NCBI GenBank assembly: GCA_028823415.1
Contig: JAPKBL010000006.1
Span: 19,295-83,294 of the forward strand
Source of the DNA: Mariniblastus sp.
Lineage (GTDB): Bacteria; Planctomycetota; Planctomycetia; Pirellulales; Pirellulaceae
Direction: 5' to 3'
DNA: 64,000 nucleotides
Shown: piece by piece, positions 45,397 to 53,000 of the stretch
Layout of the letters: the number at the start of each line of letters is the position of its first letter
Position numbering within the stretch: position 1 is the stretch's first letter
The notes under the pieces: model-generated
Database searches by the model: none
What the model was told of the DNA's origin: nothing
The model's input: only the letters and a program-made list of their open reading frames with translations
Made by a program: the position numbers and the translations under genes

Positions 45397-45928
45397 CTAT
45401 AATCTCCGTCAGGCCAGCTTGAATCTCGTCTAGTTGCGTTTCCATTCGCGAAAGCAGGTCGTAGGCATCAAATTCGACGCGGCATTCTCCGGGTTCAATC
45501 GAATCGTCGGGTTGAAAGTTAACTTCTTCGGCGTCACCGTCCTGATTAATTTTCTTCTTGATCGATTCCAGATTAATTGGATTGACGAAGACACCAACTG
45601 GTGTCTCCTGGCGAGAGAGCGCCTCGGACAAAATTTTCGTGAGGCGTTTTTCTTTTAGCTCTTGCGATTCACCAATGAGATTCTCAACAATGATGCGGGA
45701 TAGAGCGATGGAAAGGGAAACCACTTCGTCCGCAAACTCCGCCGTCTTTAGGTCAATGCTGTCAATTCCGGTGGCTATATTTTCAAGCAACCCGTTCATC
45801 CGCTCATTGACCGCTGCCGACGCCGCTTCTGTGGCGACCTGATTAACGGCATGAGTCGCCGGAGTGGACCGATCGATAAAGCGGCAACTTTTGACTTTCC
45901 GACCGAATTGTACGTGATGCTCAACCAT
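45389..45928 (-). CDS. fliH: Flagellar export ATPase regulator FliH
   Basis: FliH binds FliI and docks it to the C-ring. This 179-residue form is mostly helical with a short N-terminus. The C-terminal part (SIEPGECRVEFDAYDLLSRM) resembles the FliH/YscL end with its GxCxxE pattern (GECRVE). Position between fliG and fliI supports the call. Confidence 0.85.
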   Translation of the reverse strand: MVEHHVQFGRKVKSCRFIDRSTPATHAVNQVATEAASAAVNERMNGLLENIATGIDSIDLKTAEFADEVVSLSIALSRIIVENLIGESQELKEKRLTKILSEALSRQETPVGVFVNPINLESIKKKINQDGDAEEVNFQPDDSIEPGECRVEFDAYDLLSRMETQLDEIQAGLTEIIDE

Positions 45929-45930
45929 AG

Positions 45931-46944
45931 TTAGTTCAACGTGATATCCCCTGCTTCATCTAAGCGAGCCATGGCGTCGACAAGTTGTTTCCTCGCTTCT
46001 TCAATTTCATGCGTCTTGGCTCCGACGGTGTACTCCATTTCGTCTTCAATCGCCTGACGGGCGCGTTTGGAAACATTTTTAAATAGTTTCTCTGCCACAT
46101 CCGGATCTGCCTGCTGGAGGGCCACTGCGAGGATTTCAGATTTTGTCTGGCCGATCAATTTTTGAGCATCGCGATCATCGAGTCGAAGGATGTCGTCAAA
46201 GACGTAGAGCTTTGCTCGAATCTCGAGTACCATTTCTTCATCGCGATCATTGAGTTTTTCTATGAGCCCTTTACGAATGTCCTTGGGCAGTGACCGCATT
46301 AATTTAGCAAGCGTGTCGATGCGACTGGTGGTTTCTTTTTTTACCGTAACGGCATTGGCTTTTTGAAATGTTGTTTTTAGGACCTCTTGAACAATTCTCT
46401 CGGGAACCAGGTTTTCTTCACTGAGATAGATGATGACCTGATCCCGGATGTCGTCGTTGAGCTCTTTGATTATTTCCGCCCCAAGATGGGTTTCGAGCAG
46501 GTTCACCACCAAAGCGACTGTCTTGGCATTGTCGTCGGCCAGCGCGGTAGAAATTTGGAACGCATCGAGTTGATTGAGGTCCCGGACGTGGTCCCCCGAC
46601 TCTTGGATTTTTTCAAACACCACTGGTTCTTCAGAGGGTTCCGACTGCGTGACTGGCTGATCTCTATTTTTGAGCTGTTTCCTTTTGGCGATTCGTTGAG
46701 CCGTTGAAGCTTGATAAATTTCTGGGCCAAGCGTCTTCATCGCGAAGGAAAAATAACGACTAAAATCACGGATAATAAACTCGATTTCCTCTTCGCTGGG
46801 AGGATCGGTTTTGTATTCGTTGAGTAAGTTCTTGATGAAATTTGAGCGCGTAGGGTTCATCTTCTTCAATGCAGCGTTAACTGCATCGGGTCCCAATACG
46901 CTTAGTAATAGCGCAAGTCGTTCTTCTGTGGAAAGGGATGACAT
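45931..46944 (-). CDS. fliG: Flagellar motor switch protein FliG
   Basis: FliG is the rotor protein that contacts MotA. The N-terminal domain binds FliF (RLALLLSVLGPDAVNAALKK). The middle domain has FQISTALADDNAKTVALVV, and the C-terminal domain has LYVFDDILRLDDRDAQKLI, carrying the charged torque helix. It lies 12 bp after fliF and 2 bp before fliH. Confidence 0.96.
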   Translation of the reverse strand: MSSLSTEERLALLLSVLGPDAVNAALKKMNPTRSNFIKNLLNEYKTDPPSEEEIEFIIRDFSRYFSFAMKTLGPEIYQASTAQRIAKRKQLKNRDQPVTQSEPSEEPVVFEKIQESGDHVRDLNQLDAFQISTALADDNAKTVALVVNLLETHLGAEIIKELNDDIRDQVIIYLSEENLVPERIVQEVLKTTFQKANAVTVKKETTSRIDTLAKLMRSLPKDIRKGLIEKLNDRDEEMVLEIRAKLYVFDDILRLDDRDAQKLIGQTKSEILAVALQQADPDVAEKLFKNVSKRARQAIEDEMEYTVGAKTHEIEEARKQLVDAMARLDEAGDITLN

Positions 46945-46956
46945 GTCTTATTTGAC

Positions 46957-48474
46957 TCAGGCGGCTACGGAGGCAGATTCATCTTTGGTTTCGGTCTCGG
47001 TATCGAGACTCGCCCATGAATCAATGATCTTGGCGAATACTTCAGGGTTCTGTTTGACCAATTCACTTAATTGTGTCAATTGCGATGTCGGTGCGGCAGT
47101 CGCTTCACTGGAGACGATTGGGTCTGGTTGGAATTTTTTGAATGTGCGAAGTGCAATAAATAACGCAACCAGGGCCGCGACACCCAGTGAAATGTTTTTC
47201 AAGATTTCATTGATTTGATCCCAGGGAATCGTATTGGTGGCAGTTGCATCGAGCGGGTCCTCGGTGACGAAGTCTATGAAATCGACTGTGATTTGATCTG
47301 TGCCGAGCCGAACCCCGCAAGCGGCGCCAATCGAAGACTCCAGCGTTTTCTTGAGTTCAGCGATCTGCGTCGCGTCCCGGTCTTGTTTGTTGATCGTGAC
47401 GGCAATGGAAAGCGAGTTAAGCAGCGCTCCATCAATTGTTTCCGTCCGTTTTAATTCTGAAAAGTCCCACTTGCTCTCCTGCTCCTCCATTTTTAGCTGG
47501 TTTTTGCTCGCGGCGGCGGGAGGCGTTGTGCCGATTGGTTGTAGTGTGGATCCCAAGTTGGAGCCACTCCCTGCGATTCCTGTCGCTGGCCCAGCGCCCA
47601 TATTCATCTCTTGCTTCACGTTTTCTTGGATGAGGAATTTTTCAGGCCCTAGCTCGCGGCTCTCTTGGACCGCTTTCTCAAACTTGTAATCAGCGGTTAC
47701 CTCAACATTGAAGTTTCCCCATCCGAAAAGATTTCGTAATTGATTTTCTGCTTTCCGTTTTAGTGAACTCTCACGATCGGCGACAAATTCCTCTTTTTTA
47801 CCGAGATTCATCGACTCGGTATCTGTGCTGTATTGGTTTCCCTTGGTGTCCGAAACCGAGACGGAACCGGGCAAAAGTCCGGGAACGGCGGAGGCGACGA
47901 AATCAGCAATCGCGGCCGCATCGGCTTCGTTAAATTTGTCGAGATGGGAAGTCTCAATTAGAACCGAAGCGGAGGGATCGGTGGATTGCCGAATGAACGC
48001 CTGTTTCTCCGGAATGCTCAAGTGAACATTGGCGGATTTAACGCTCTTGATTTTTTCGATATCTGCCTTAAGCCGTCGCTCGAGGTTGGTGTTGAGGTAA
48101 TATTGTTGGCTGACCGGATCCATCCATGGAGAGATTTCTTCCATCTCGCTGCCGGCACTGGTGAGTCCGGCTTTTCCCGCGGCAATTCTTGCGCGTGATA
48201 ATTTACTGGCCCCCACCATGATCATCGAGCCGGACCCTTTAATCTGGTAGGAGATATTTTCTGCATCGAGGGAAGCCAATATTTTTGCGGCTTGGCCTGG
48301 ATCGTCAATATCACGGGCAAGGACGACGTAGTTGGGTTGCGCAGACCAGATTCCAACGGAAATGATACCGCCTAGGCAGATCGCAAGAAGTAACGCAATC
48401 CCCACGCGACCAGCGCCTGTAGAGTCTCTCCAGATTAAGAGAGATTGGTTTAGAAAGGATTTCAAAGTTTGCAT
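46957..48474 (-). CDS. fliF: Flagellar MS-ring protein FliF
   Basis: FliF builds the MS ring in the inner membrane. Two transmembrane segments are at about residues 22-42 and near 435-455. The YscJ-like periplasmic domains are between, with LERRLKADIEKIKSVKSANV and SIPEKQAFIRQSTDPSASVL as landmarks. A Gly/Ala/Thr-rich linker precedes the third domain. The C-terminal FliG-binding helix ends the protein (VKQNPEVFAKIIDSWA). It follows fliE by 64 bp. Confidence 0.96.
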   Translation of the reverse strand: MQTLKSFLNQSLLIWRDSTGAGRVGIALLLAICLGGIISVGIWSAQPNYVVLARDIDDPGQAAKILASLDAENISYQIKGSGSMIMVGASKLSRARIAAGKAGLTSAGSEMEEISPWMDPVSQQYYLNTNLERRLKADIEKIKSVKSANVHLSIPEKQAFIRQSTDPSASVLIETSHLDKFNEADAAAIADFVASAVPGLLPGSVSVSDTKGNQYSTDTESMNLGKKEEFVADRESSLKRKAENQLRNLFGWGNFNVEVTADYKFEKAVQESRELGPEKFLIQENVKQEMNMGAGPATGIAGSGSNLGSTLQPIGTTPPAAASKNQLKMEEQESKWDFSELKRTETIDGALLNSLSIAVTINKQDRDATQIAELKKTLESSIGAACGVRLGTDQITVDFIDFVTEDPLDATATNTIPWDQINEILKNISLGVAALVALFIALRTFKKFQPDPIVSSEATAAPTSQLTQLSELVKQNPEVFAKIIDSWASLDTETETKDESASVAA

Positions 48475-48504
48475 AGGTCTCTCGGATCGGAATCCTCACG
48501 TTTA

Positions 48505-48523
48505 AGATTGGCAAGACCAATCT
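48505..48523 (-). promoter_or_regulatory. Hairpin in the fliE-fliF spacer
   Basis: AGATTGG pairs with CCAATCT across a 5-base loop. With no T-run it is more likely an mRNA processing or attenuation element than a full terminator, possibly lowering expression between low-copy FliE and FliF. Confidence 0.4.
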
Positions 48524-48538
48524 AAAATCAAATGACAA

Positions 48539-48850
48539 TTAAAATTGCATTCGCATCAAATCGTTGTAGGAGTCGATTAGTTTATTTCTTATTTCCATAA
48601 ATAGCTGAAATGACATCTCGGCGTTGGCGACTGCTAACACCACCTGATGCACGTTATCTGTTTTTCCCTGGATCAGGTCGTCAATCGCCTGATCAGAGAC
48701 CACTTGGCTTTCATTGGTTTGCTGCACAAAGCTGTCAACCAGCTTTGAAAAACCGCCTTCACCGTTGCTCCGAGCTGCCAACTTGCCGTTGGCAATGCCG
48801 GAAATACTATCCAGCGAAGGAATCGACGACGCCGGTACAATTGGATTCAT
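48539..48850 (-). CDS. fliE: Flagellar hook-basal body protein FliE
   Basis: FliE joins the rod to the MS ring. The C-terminal half carries the family block NVHQVVLAVANAEMSFQLFM and NKLIDSYNDLMRMQF. Length 103 is standard. It overlaps flgC by 4 bp. Confidence 0.95.
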   Translation of the reverse strand: MNPIVPASSIPSLDSISGIANGKLAARSNGEGGFSKLVDSFVQQTNESQVVSDQAIDDLIQGKTDNVHQVVLAVANAEMSFQLFMEIRNKLIDSYNDLMRMQF

Positions 48851-49278
48851 CTAGGGACTCGCAGTAAGGTCAACGTTTGCTCCACCATGTCTTTGAATGA
48901 CGAAAGCGCCTTCAAGTTGGCTTCGTAGGAACGACTCGCGGTGATCAAGTCGACCATTTCATTGGGAATTTTTACGTTGGGCATTCTTACATTGCCCTCT
49001 TCATCGGCGTCTGGATGTCCAGGGCGGTGAACGGACTGAAACGGAGATTGGTCGGATTCCATGCCGAGAACTCGGACTCCTTGCAGGCCTTTCGTGTTGC
49101 TAGATTGTGGGTCAAGAATCTCTGAAAACACGAGTTGCTTACGGCGGTAGGGATTTCCATCGACGGAGCGAGTCGTATTTGCGTTGGCAATGTTATTGGC
49201 CACCGTTTCCATGCGCATACGCTCGGCGGACATACCCGACGCGCTAATATCAGCAGCTGAAAAAAGGTTGGTAAACAT
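48847..49278 (-). CDS. flgC: Flagellar basal-body rod protein FlgC
   Basis: FlgC is a proximal rod subunit. The N-terminus has ETVANNIANANTTRSVDGNP and YRRKQLVFSEIL. The C-terminus has PNEMVDLITASRSYEANLKA. Length 143 is standard. It lies between flgB and fliE. Confidence 0.96.
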   Translation of the reverse strand: MFTNLFSAADISASGMSAERMRMETVANNIANANTTRSVDGNPYRRKQLVFSEILDPQSSNTKGLQGVRVLGMESDQSPFQSVHRPGHPDADEEGNVRMPNVKIPNEMVDLITASRSYEANLKALSSFKDMVEQTLTLLRVPR

Positions 49279-49308
49279 CTACAATACTTCCATAGATTAA
49301 CTGGTGGA

Positions 49309-49659
49309 TTATCCGTTAATGGCTTGTTTCAAAATCCCCATTTTCGACCCCAACAGTTGCGTCAGTGTCTGGTAGGCAAGGGTGTTTTTCTTTAACGCGG
49401 CGAGTTCGCGATCGAGGTCGACATTGTTTCCGTCTCGTCGCTCGGCTAATCCATCCACTTGGCTGACTTCATAGTCTGTCGAAGTGAGTTTGCGTGCTTT
49501 ACCGTCAAGTCTGTCTAGCAGTTGATCAAAATCGACCTCCCGAGTTTGGTACCCGGGCGTATTGATATTTGCAAGGTTTTGACTTGAGACGCGATGGTTC
49601 TGCGAGGCAAACTGCATTGCTTCTTGAAGCGCTCTGAATTGTTCAACTTTTCCGATCAT
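49309..49659 (-). CDS. flgB: Flagellar basal-body rod protein FlgB
   Basis: FlgB is the first rod subunit. The rod motif is VSSQNLANINTPGYQTREVD, and the C-terminal part has LDRELAALKKNTLAYQTLTQ. The ATG at 49659 (MIGKVEQF) is preceded by an AGGTAG ribosome-binding site; a TTG at 49698 would add 13 residues. It is first in the 12-gene flgB-flhB operon. Confidence 0.94.
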   Translation of the reverse strand: MIGKVEQFRALQEAMQFASQNHRVSSQNLANINTPGYQTREVDFDQLLDRLDGKARKLTSTDYEVSQVDGLAERRDGNNVDLDRELAALKKNTLAYQTLTQLLGSKMGILKQAING

Positions 49660-49711
49660 ACTACCTAGTTCGGTTAGGTAGGCTTTGACCCTGAACAAGT
49701 AGCAACAAGAT

Positions 49712-49725
49712 TGCGGGTTCCCGCA
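49712..49725. promoter_or_regulatory. 14-bp palindrome TGCGGGTTCCCGCA (copy 3)
   Basis: Identical to the copy at 13614-13627. It lies 53 bp upstream of the flgB ATG, in the divergent flgB/motA region. Confidence 0.65.
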
Positions 49726-49822
49726 TCAAGGTTTGGCGATTGAATTTCCCTGCTGGGATCGAGTAGAGCGGATTGTCTCCGTTATTCGTCGACTAGTTGG
49801 ATTAGCGGACACAATACAGACG

Positions 49823-49859
49823 CTCGGTGCGTTTGAGCTAGCAAATTAGCTTCACCGAG
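49823..49859. other. Nested hairpin in the flgB/motA gap
   Basis: An outer stem CTCGGTG/CACCGAG encloses an inner stem AGCTA/TAGCT with a GCAAAT loop; a 6-base stretch and a single T separate the stems. Could be part of a structured RNA or a protein-binding site. Confidence 0.45.
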
Positions 49860-50061
49860 GCGACCAAAGGCCGTTGGGTTGGCAAGCGCGGTCGGAAGTC
49901 GGCTCAGGGGGAAGCGAGAACGGGGCATGATACGAGCGTCATAATCACTTTGACTTGAACCTGACCCCCTAAGGTCGGTGGAGTTGACCGGAATAAAAGG
50001 AGTTTGGTGGGCGCGGCGTTGTTCGCGCAGCGCGCAATCGGATGGGAAACTGAAACAAAAT

Positions 50062-50098
50062 CAAAAAAATTAAATAAAAAACAGTGGTTCCCCCACTG
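50062..50098 (-). terminator. Strong orphan intrinsic terminator on the minus strand
   Basis: On the minus strand CAGTGG-GGGAA-CCACTG is followed directly by TTTTTTATTTAATTTTTTT. No annotated minus-strand gene lies just upstream; motA is on the other strand. This suggests a short untranslated transcript starting within 50100-50250. Confidence 0.65.
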
Positions 50099-50249
50099 AT
50101 GACCAATACTTCCCAATAGTCATGCACGTTTGAAATAACCGGCAATCCGATCTGTAAATCGATTTCGGCATTTCATTAAGGCGATGATTAAGAATGCGGA
50201 CATGCCGGAATTCACTAACGTATAGATCTAAACTTAGTAATAAACGCCG

Positions 50250-51035
50250 ATGGACATAGCAACAATCGTAGGTCTGTTAGCCGGTTTCGGGCTCATCTTT
50301 ACCGCCATCCAGATTGGAGGCGATAAAGGTATGGCACCGTTTATCGATTATCCTTCGGTCATGATTACCTGTGGCGGCTCCTTTGCAGCCCTTCTCATTA
50401 ACTTCCCGTTGAAGACATGTCTTTCGACAGTGACGGTGATCAAAAAGTGCTTTATTTCGCAATTACCAGAATCGAAAGCACTGATTGCCCAGTTCAAGAA
50501 CCTCGCAATTATCGTGCGGAAAGACGGTTTGTTGGCCCTCGAATCAGAACTCGAAAATATTGACGATGAGTTCATGAAGCGGGGTTTGGAAATCGTCATC
50601 GGTGGTGCCGACGAGGATCAGGTCAGGAATGTGCTTGAAACTGAATTGGCGGCGATTGAGCACCGGCATGCTGTCGGAAAAAACCTGCTTGACTCGACTG
50701 GTGCAGCCGCCCCCGCGTTTGGCATGATCGGCACGCTTGTGGGTCTGGTGCAAATGCTTCAGTCATTGGACGACCCCAGCAAGATTGGTAAGGGCATGGC
50801 GGTAGCGCTTTTAACCACGCTCTATGGTGCGGTGATCGCGAATGTGGTTTGTATTCCACTGGCTGGAAAGCTTGAAGCTCGTTCCAAAGAAGAGGTGGCT
50901 TGTCGCGAACTAATGATTACTGGAATCACGGCACTTGCGAAAGGCCTGGCTCCGCCAGTCGTTGAAGATGTGTTAGTGGCATATCTATCACCGAACTCAC
51001 GGCAAGTATTTCAATTAGAAAAGGAAGCCAGCTAA
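50250..51035 (+). CDS. motA: Flagellar stator protein MotA
   Basis: MotA is the stator subunit that contacts FliG. Four membrane segments are visible. The cytoplasmic loop has KDGLLALESELENIDDEFMK, matching the family's charged region, and the third-fourth helix region AAPAFGMIGTLVGLVQMLQS followed by GKGMAVALLTTLYGAVIANV is diagnostic. It is followed by two MotB-like genes on the same strand. Confidence 0.96.
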   Translation: MDIATIVGLLAGFGLIFTAIQIGGDKGMAPFIDYPSVMITCGGSFAALLINFPLKTCLSTVTVIKKCFISQLPESKALIAQFKNLAIIVRKDGLLALESELENIDDEFMKRGLEIVIGGADEDQVRNVLETELAAIEHRHAVGKNLLDSTGAAAPAFGMIGTLVGLVQMLQSLDDPSKIGKGMAVALLTTLYGAVIANVVCIPLAGKLEARSKEEVACRELMITGITALAKGLAPPVVEDVLVAYLSPNSRQVFQLEKEAS

Positions 51036-51117
51036 ACTCAAGTTGAGAACGAATTTGTGTTGGCTTTCGAGTTATCGGCAAATACGTTTTTGCGAAAAAT
51101 TCAGTCAGTGACGTACC

Positions 51118-51810
51118 ATGGCGAAAGAAAAAAAATTACCGGAGCCCAAAGGTGATATTCCTGCTTGGTTTATGACCTACAGTGACGTGATTACGCTGCT
51201 GATGACATTTTTCATTCTTTTGTTAACTTTTTCAACCACTGAGCCAGAGCGATTTGAAAAAACAATTTCGACTATTTTTACTAACGGTTCAGCGACGGGT
51301 GTTGCCGGTAAGAAAATCAAGCACAACGATCATGATTCGTTCATTAGCCGCTTGCGAGTGCCTGCCGCACGGATCGCGATTCGCGGTGCCACGATGCCTC
51401 CGATCTTGAGGCAGCCAGCGACAGAGACTTGGGGGAACGGGCTGAAATCGTTGACGGACGAAGAAGCTAAGCAAAATGAGCTTACCTCCCATGCCTTTGA
51501 TGTTCCCTTGGCTCTGCTTTTTGATTCCAACAGCCAAATGACTGTTCGCGGTGGTGATATATGTGCAATGTTGTCCGATCAATTACAAGATTTGCCTTTT
51601 CGTGCGTCACTTCAGTTTTCCGATAAGAAAGATACTGACAGGCTGACGACGATCATGGACTATTTGTTTCATGCTGAAATGACCCGCCCTGGGCAGGTCG
51701 CTATTACTTTAATGCGTGAAGGCGAGGTTGCGGCATCGACGTTACGCATCGTGATTGAGCGATTCACCCCTAATGCCCAGAGCGGTTACGCTAATGGATT
51801 GAGGAAATAG
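51118..51810 (+). CDS. motB: MotB-like stator protein 1
   Basis: A single N-terminal membrane segment contains the family's ion-binding aspartate (D23 in FMTYSDVITLLMTFFILLLT). The protein continues for about 190 residues, but a standard OmpA-type peptidoglycan-binding motif (HTDxxG, then NxxLSxxRA) is not visible. It lies 82 bp after motA and 4 bp before a second MotB-like gene. A stator role is likely; anchoring to the wall may use a divergent domain or partners such as FliL or MotE. Confidence 0.82.
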   Translation: MAKEKKLPEPKGDIPAWFMTYSDVITLLMTFFILLLTFSTTEPERFEKTISTIFTNGSATGVAGKKIKHNDHDSFISRLRVPAARIAIRGATMPPILRQPATETWGNGLKSLTDEEAKQNELTSHAFDVPLALLFDSNSQMTVRGGDICAMLSDQLQDLPFRASLQFSDKKDTDRLTTIMDYLFHAEMTRPGQVAITLMREGEVAASTLRIVIERFTPNAQSGYANGLRK

Positions 51811-51814
51811 CTCA

Positions 51815-52585
51815 ATGGCCAGAAAAAAAGTGCCAATTAGTAAACCGAGTAAGGCTTACCTTATTTCATTCGGTGACACGATGACTGCCCTGCTCGCGTT
51901 CTTTATTGTTCTCAACGCGTTTGCTAAGGAGCAAACGGGAGCAAACATGTACGCCGGCACGGGATCGTTTATGAGTGCGAATACGACGATCGCATTATCG
52001 GGAGGCGAACCCGGCAACCGCTCGCGTTTATTGATTACTAAAAAGGCACCGAGTCCGATTTACGCGGTTCACAGTGAGAATGCGGAAAAAGACAAAAAAG
52101 CTCATTTTGGGCCGGATGAAGAGGTTGACCAAGAGTTGATCATCGACAGGCAGACGGAGGAGTTCAAACGTTTTCTTACAAATATCGGACGCGAATTTGA
52201 CGTGGATGAGTTGCCGCCGACTCGCAGTCAAATCGTTTTTGATTCATTTGAAAATCTTCAACGGATCGAAGAAGGGAAGGTTCGACAGCCGCTGCAAAAA
52301 GACGCGATTCAGCTCGCGTCGTCAGCCATTACAAAGCTTGCCAGAGACGATTTTTCGTTGGAAATCGTAGTTTGGGCGCGGATGCCGTCGAAGGGGTGTT
52401 TGGTGGAGGCGATGGACACCGCGGAAGCCATTCGCAATCAGATGGATACGAGTTTCAGGTTAAGTGAGGCTGTCAAATTACGAATGAACGTTTCCGCGAA
52501 ACCGTGGCTCTTTTCGAACTCGACTCGCCCGCGGATTTCATTTGTCATTTCACGGATCGATAAGACGCAGTCTCAGAATCCCTAA
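51815..52585 (+). CDS. MotB-like stator protein 2
   Basis: The N-terminus has a second MotB-type segment with its own aspartate (D21 in AYLISFGDTMTALLAFFIVL). The C-terminal ~110 residues look like a degenerate OmpA fold (IQLASSAITKLARDDFSLEI, then MDTAEAIRNQMDTSFRLSEA), but the NxxLSxxRA motif is missing. It is 4 bp downstream of the first MotB-like gene, so both are made together and may form a heterodimeric B subunit in the stator. Confidence 0.78.
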   Translation: MARKKVPISKPSKAYLISFGDTMTALLAFFIVLNAFAKEQTGANMYAGTGSFMSANTTIALSGGEPGNRSRLLITKKAPSPIYAVHSENAEKDKKAHFGPDEEVDQELIIDRQTEEFKRFLTNIGREFDVDELPPTRSQIVFDSFENLQRIEEGKVRQPLQKDAIQLASSAITKLARDDFSLEIVVWARMPSKGCLVEAMDTAEAIRNQMDTSFRLSEAVKLRMNVSAKPWLFSNSTRPRISFVISRIDKTQSQNP

Positions 52586-52595
52586 GGAGCTGGGC

Positions 52596-52751
52596 ATGAG
52601 TGAATTGATGCTTTTATTCAACATCGGATCGATGCCTAATGGAATGCAACCTCCCCTTCGGGTTAACCGACAGGACCGTTTGAGTTTTTTGCATCCACAA
52701 AGGTTCTTTCCGGTTTGCGGTTACCTTGCCCGCAAGGTAACGCAAATTTAA
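52596..52751 (+). CDS. Possible small ORF after the second motB-like gene
   Basis: An ATG at 52596 has an AAGGAG ribosome-binding site overlapping the stop of the upstream gene and encodes 51 residues (MSELMLLFNIGS...), basic at the C-terminus. The 3' third coincides with a perfect-looking inverted repeat, which favours a terminator over a coding gene. No family was recognised. Confidence 0.3.
   Translation: MSELMLLFNIGSMPNGMQPPLRVNRQDRLSFLHPQRFFPVCGYLARKVTQI
52714..52746 (+). terminator. Long inverted repeat downstream of motB genes
   Basis: TTTGCGGTTACCTTGC pairs with GCAAGGTAACGCAAA (15 bp with one bulged G) around a 2-base CC centre. Probable transcription or mRNA-stability element at the end of the motA operon; no clear T-run follows. 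Confidence 0.55.
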
Positions 52752-52765
52752 TCGATTACATTTAT

Positions 52766-52791
52766 GGAAAGAGTGTTAGGGAAAGAGTGTT
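52766..52791. repeat. 14-bp direct duplication
   Basis: GGAAAGAGTGTT occurs at 52766-52777 and again at 52780-52791, a 14-bp tandem period. Confidence 0.8.
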
Positions 52792-52870
52792 CGCTGAGCG
52801 GCAGTGTTTCCCGGATGGATTGTCAAGCTTGAGCAGGAAGCCCCATCAGTAGTTCAGTAGGCGTTAATTG

Positions 52871-52898
52871 CGGTACACAGATTACGGTACACAGATTG
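52871..52898. repeat. 14-bp tandem duplication
   Basis: CGGTACACAGATTA is followed directly by CGGTACACAGATTG. Confidence 0.85.
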
Positions 52899-53000
52899 AG
52901 TTTTTGGCCCGATGCTGTGTGACCTAGACAGTTGTTTTGCTCAACAGATATTAGTCTCATCCAAAACTTAGCAAGATGAGATATTCCAAAGGTTATTTTC

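Larger units (their letters stand above)
49660..50249. other. Divergent flgB/motA region with several structured elements
   Basis: This 590-bp gap holds the third copy of the 14-bp palindrome, a long imperfect hairpin at 49823-49859 and a strong intrinsic terminator reading on the minus strand at 50062-50098. The terminator has no known gene upstream on that strand, which hints at a small RNA. No sigma-54 consensus was found for flgB or motA. The only longer open frame here (49904-50116 minus) does not look coding. Confidence 0.6.
52586..53000. other. Region between motB-like genes and HDOD-GGDEF gene
   Basis: This 415-bp gap holds a strong inverted repeat (52714-52746), a possible 51-codon ORF (52596-52751) and two short direct duplications (52766-52791 and 52871-52898). 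No consensus promoter was found for the next gene. Confidence 0.5.

Noticed and set aside
49733..49750. Sigma-54 element for flgB
   Set aside because: Only the GG-N10-GC core is present; both halves otherwise differ from consensus.
49904..50116. 70-aa minus-strand frame in the flgB/motA gap
   Set aside because: It runs through the orphan terminator and shows no domain or ribosome-binding site.
50222..50254. Sigma-28-like TAAA...GCCGAT before motA
   Set aside because: The spacing is 13 instead of about 15 and the -10 overlaps the motA start codon.
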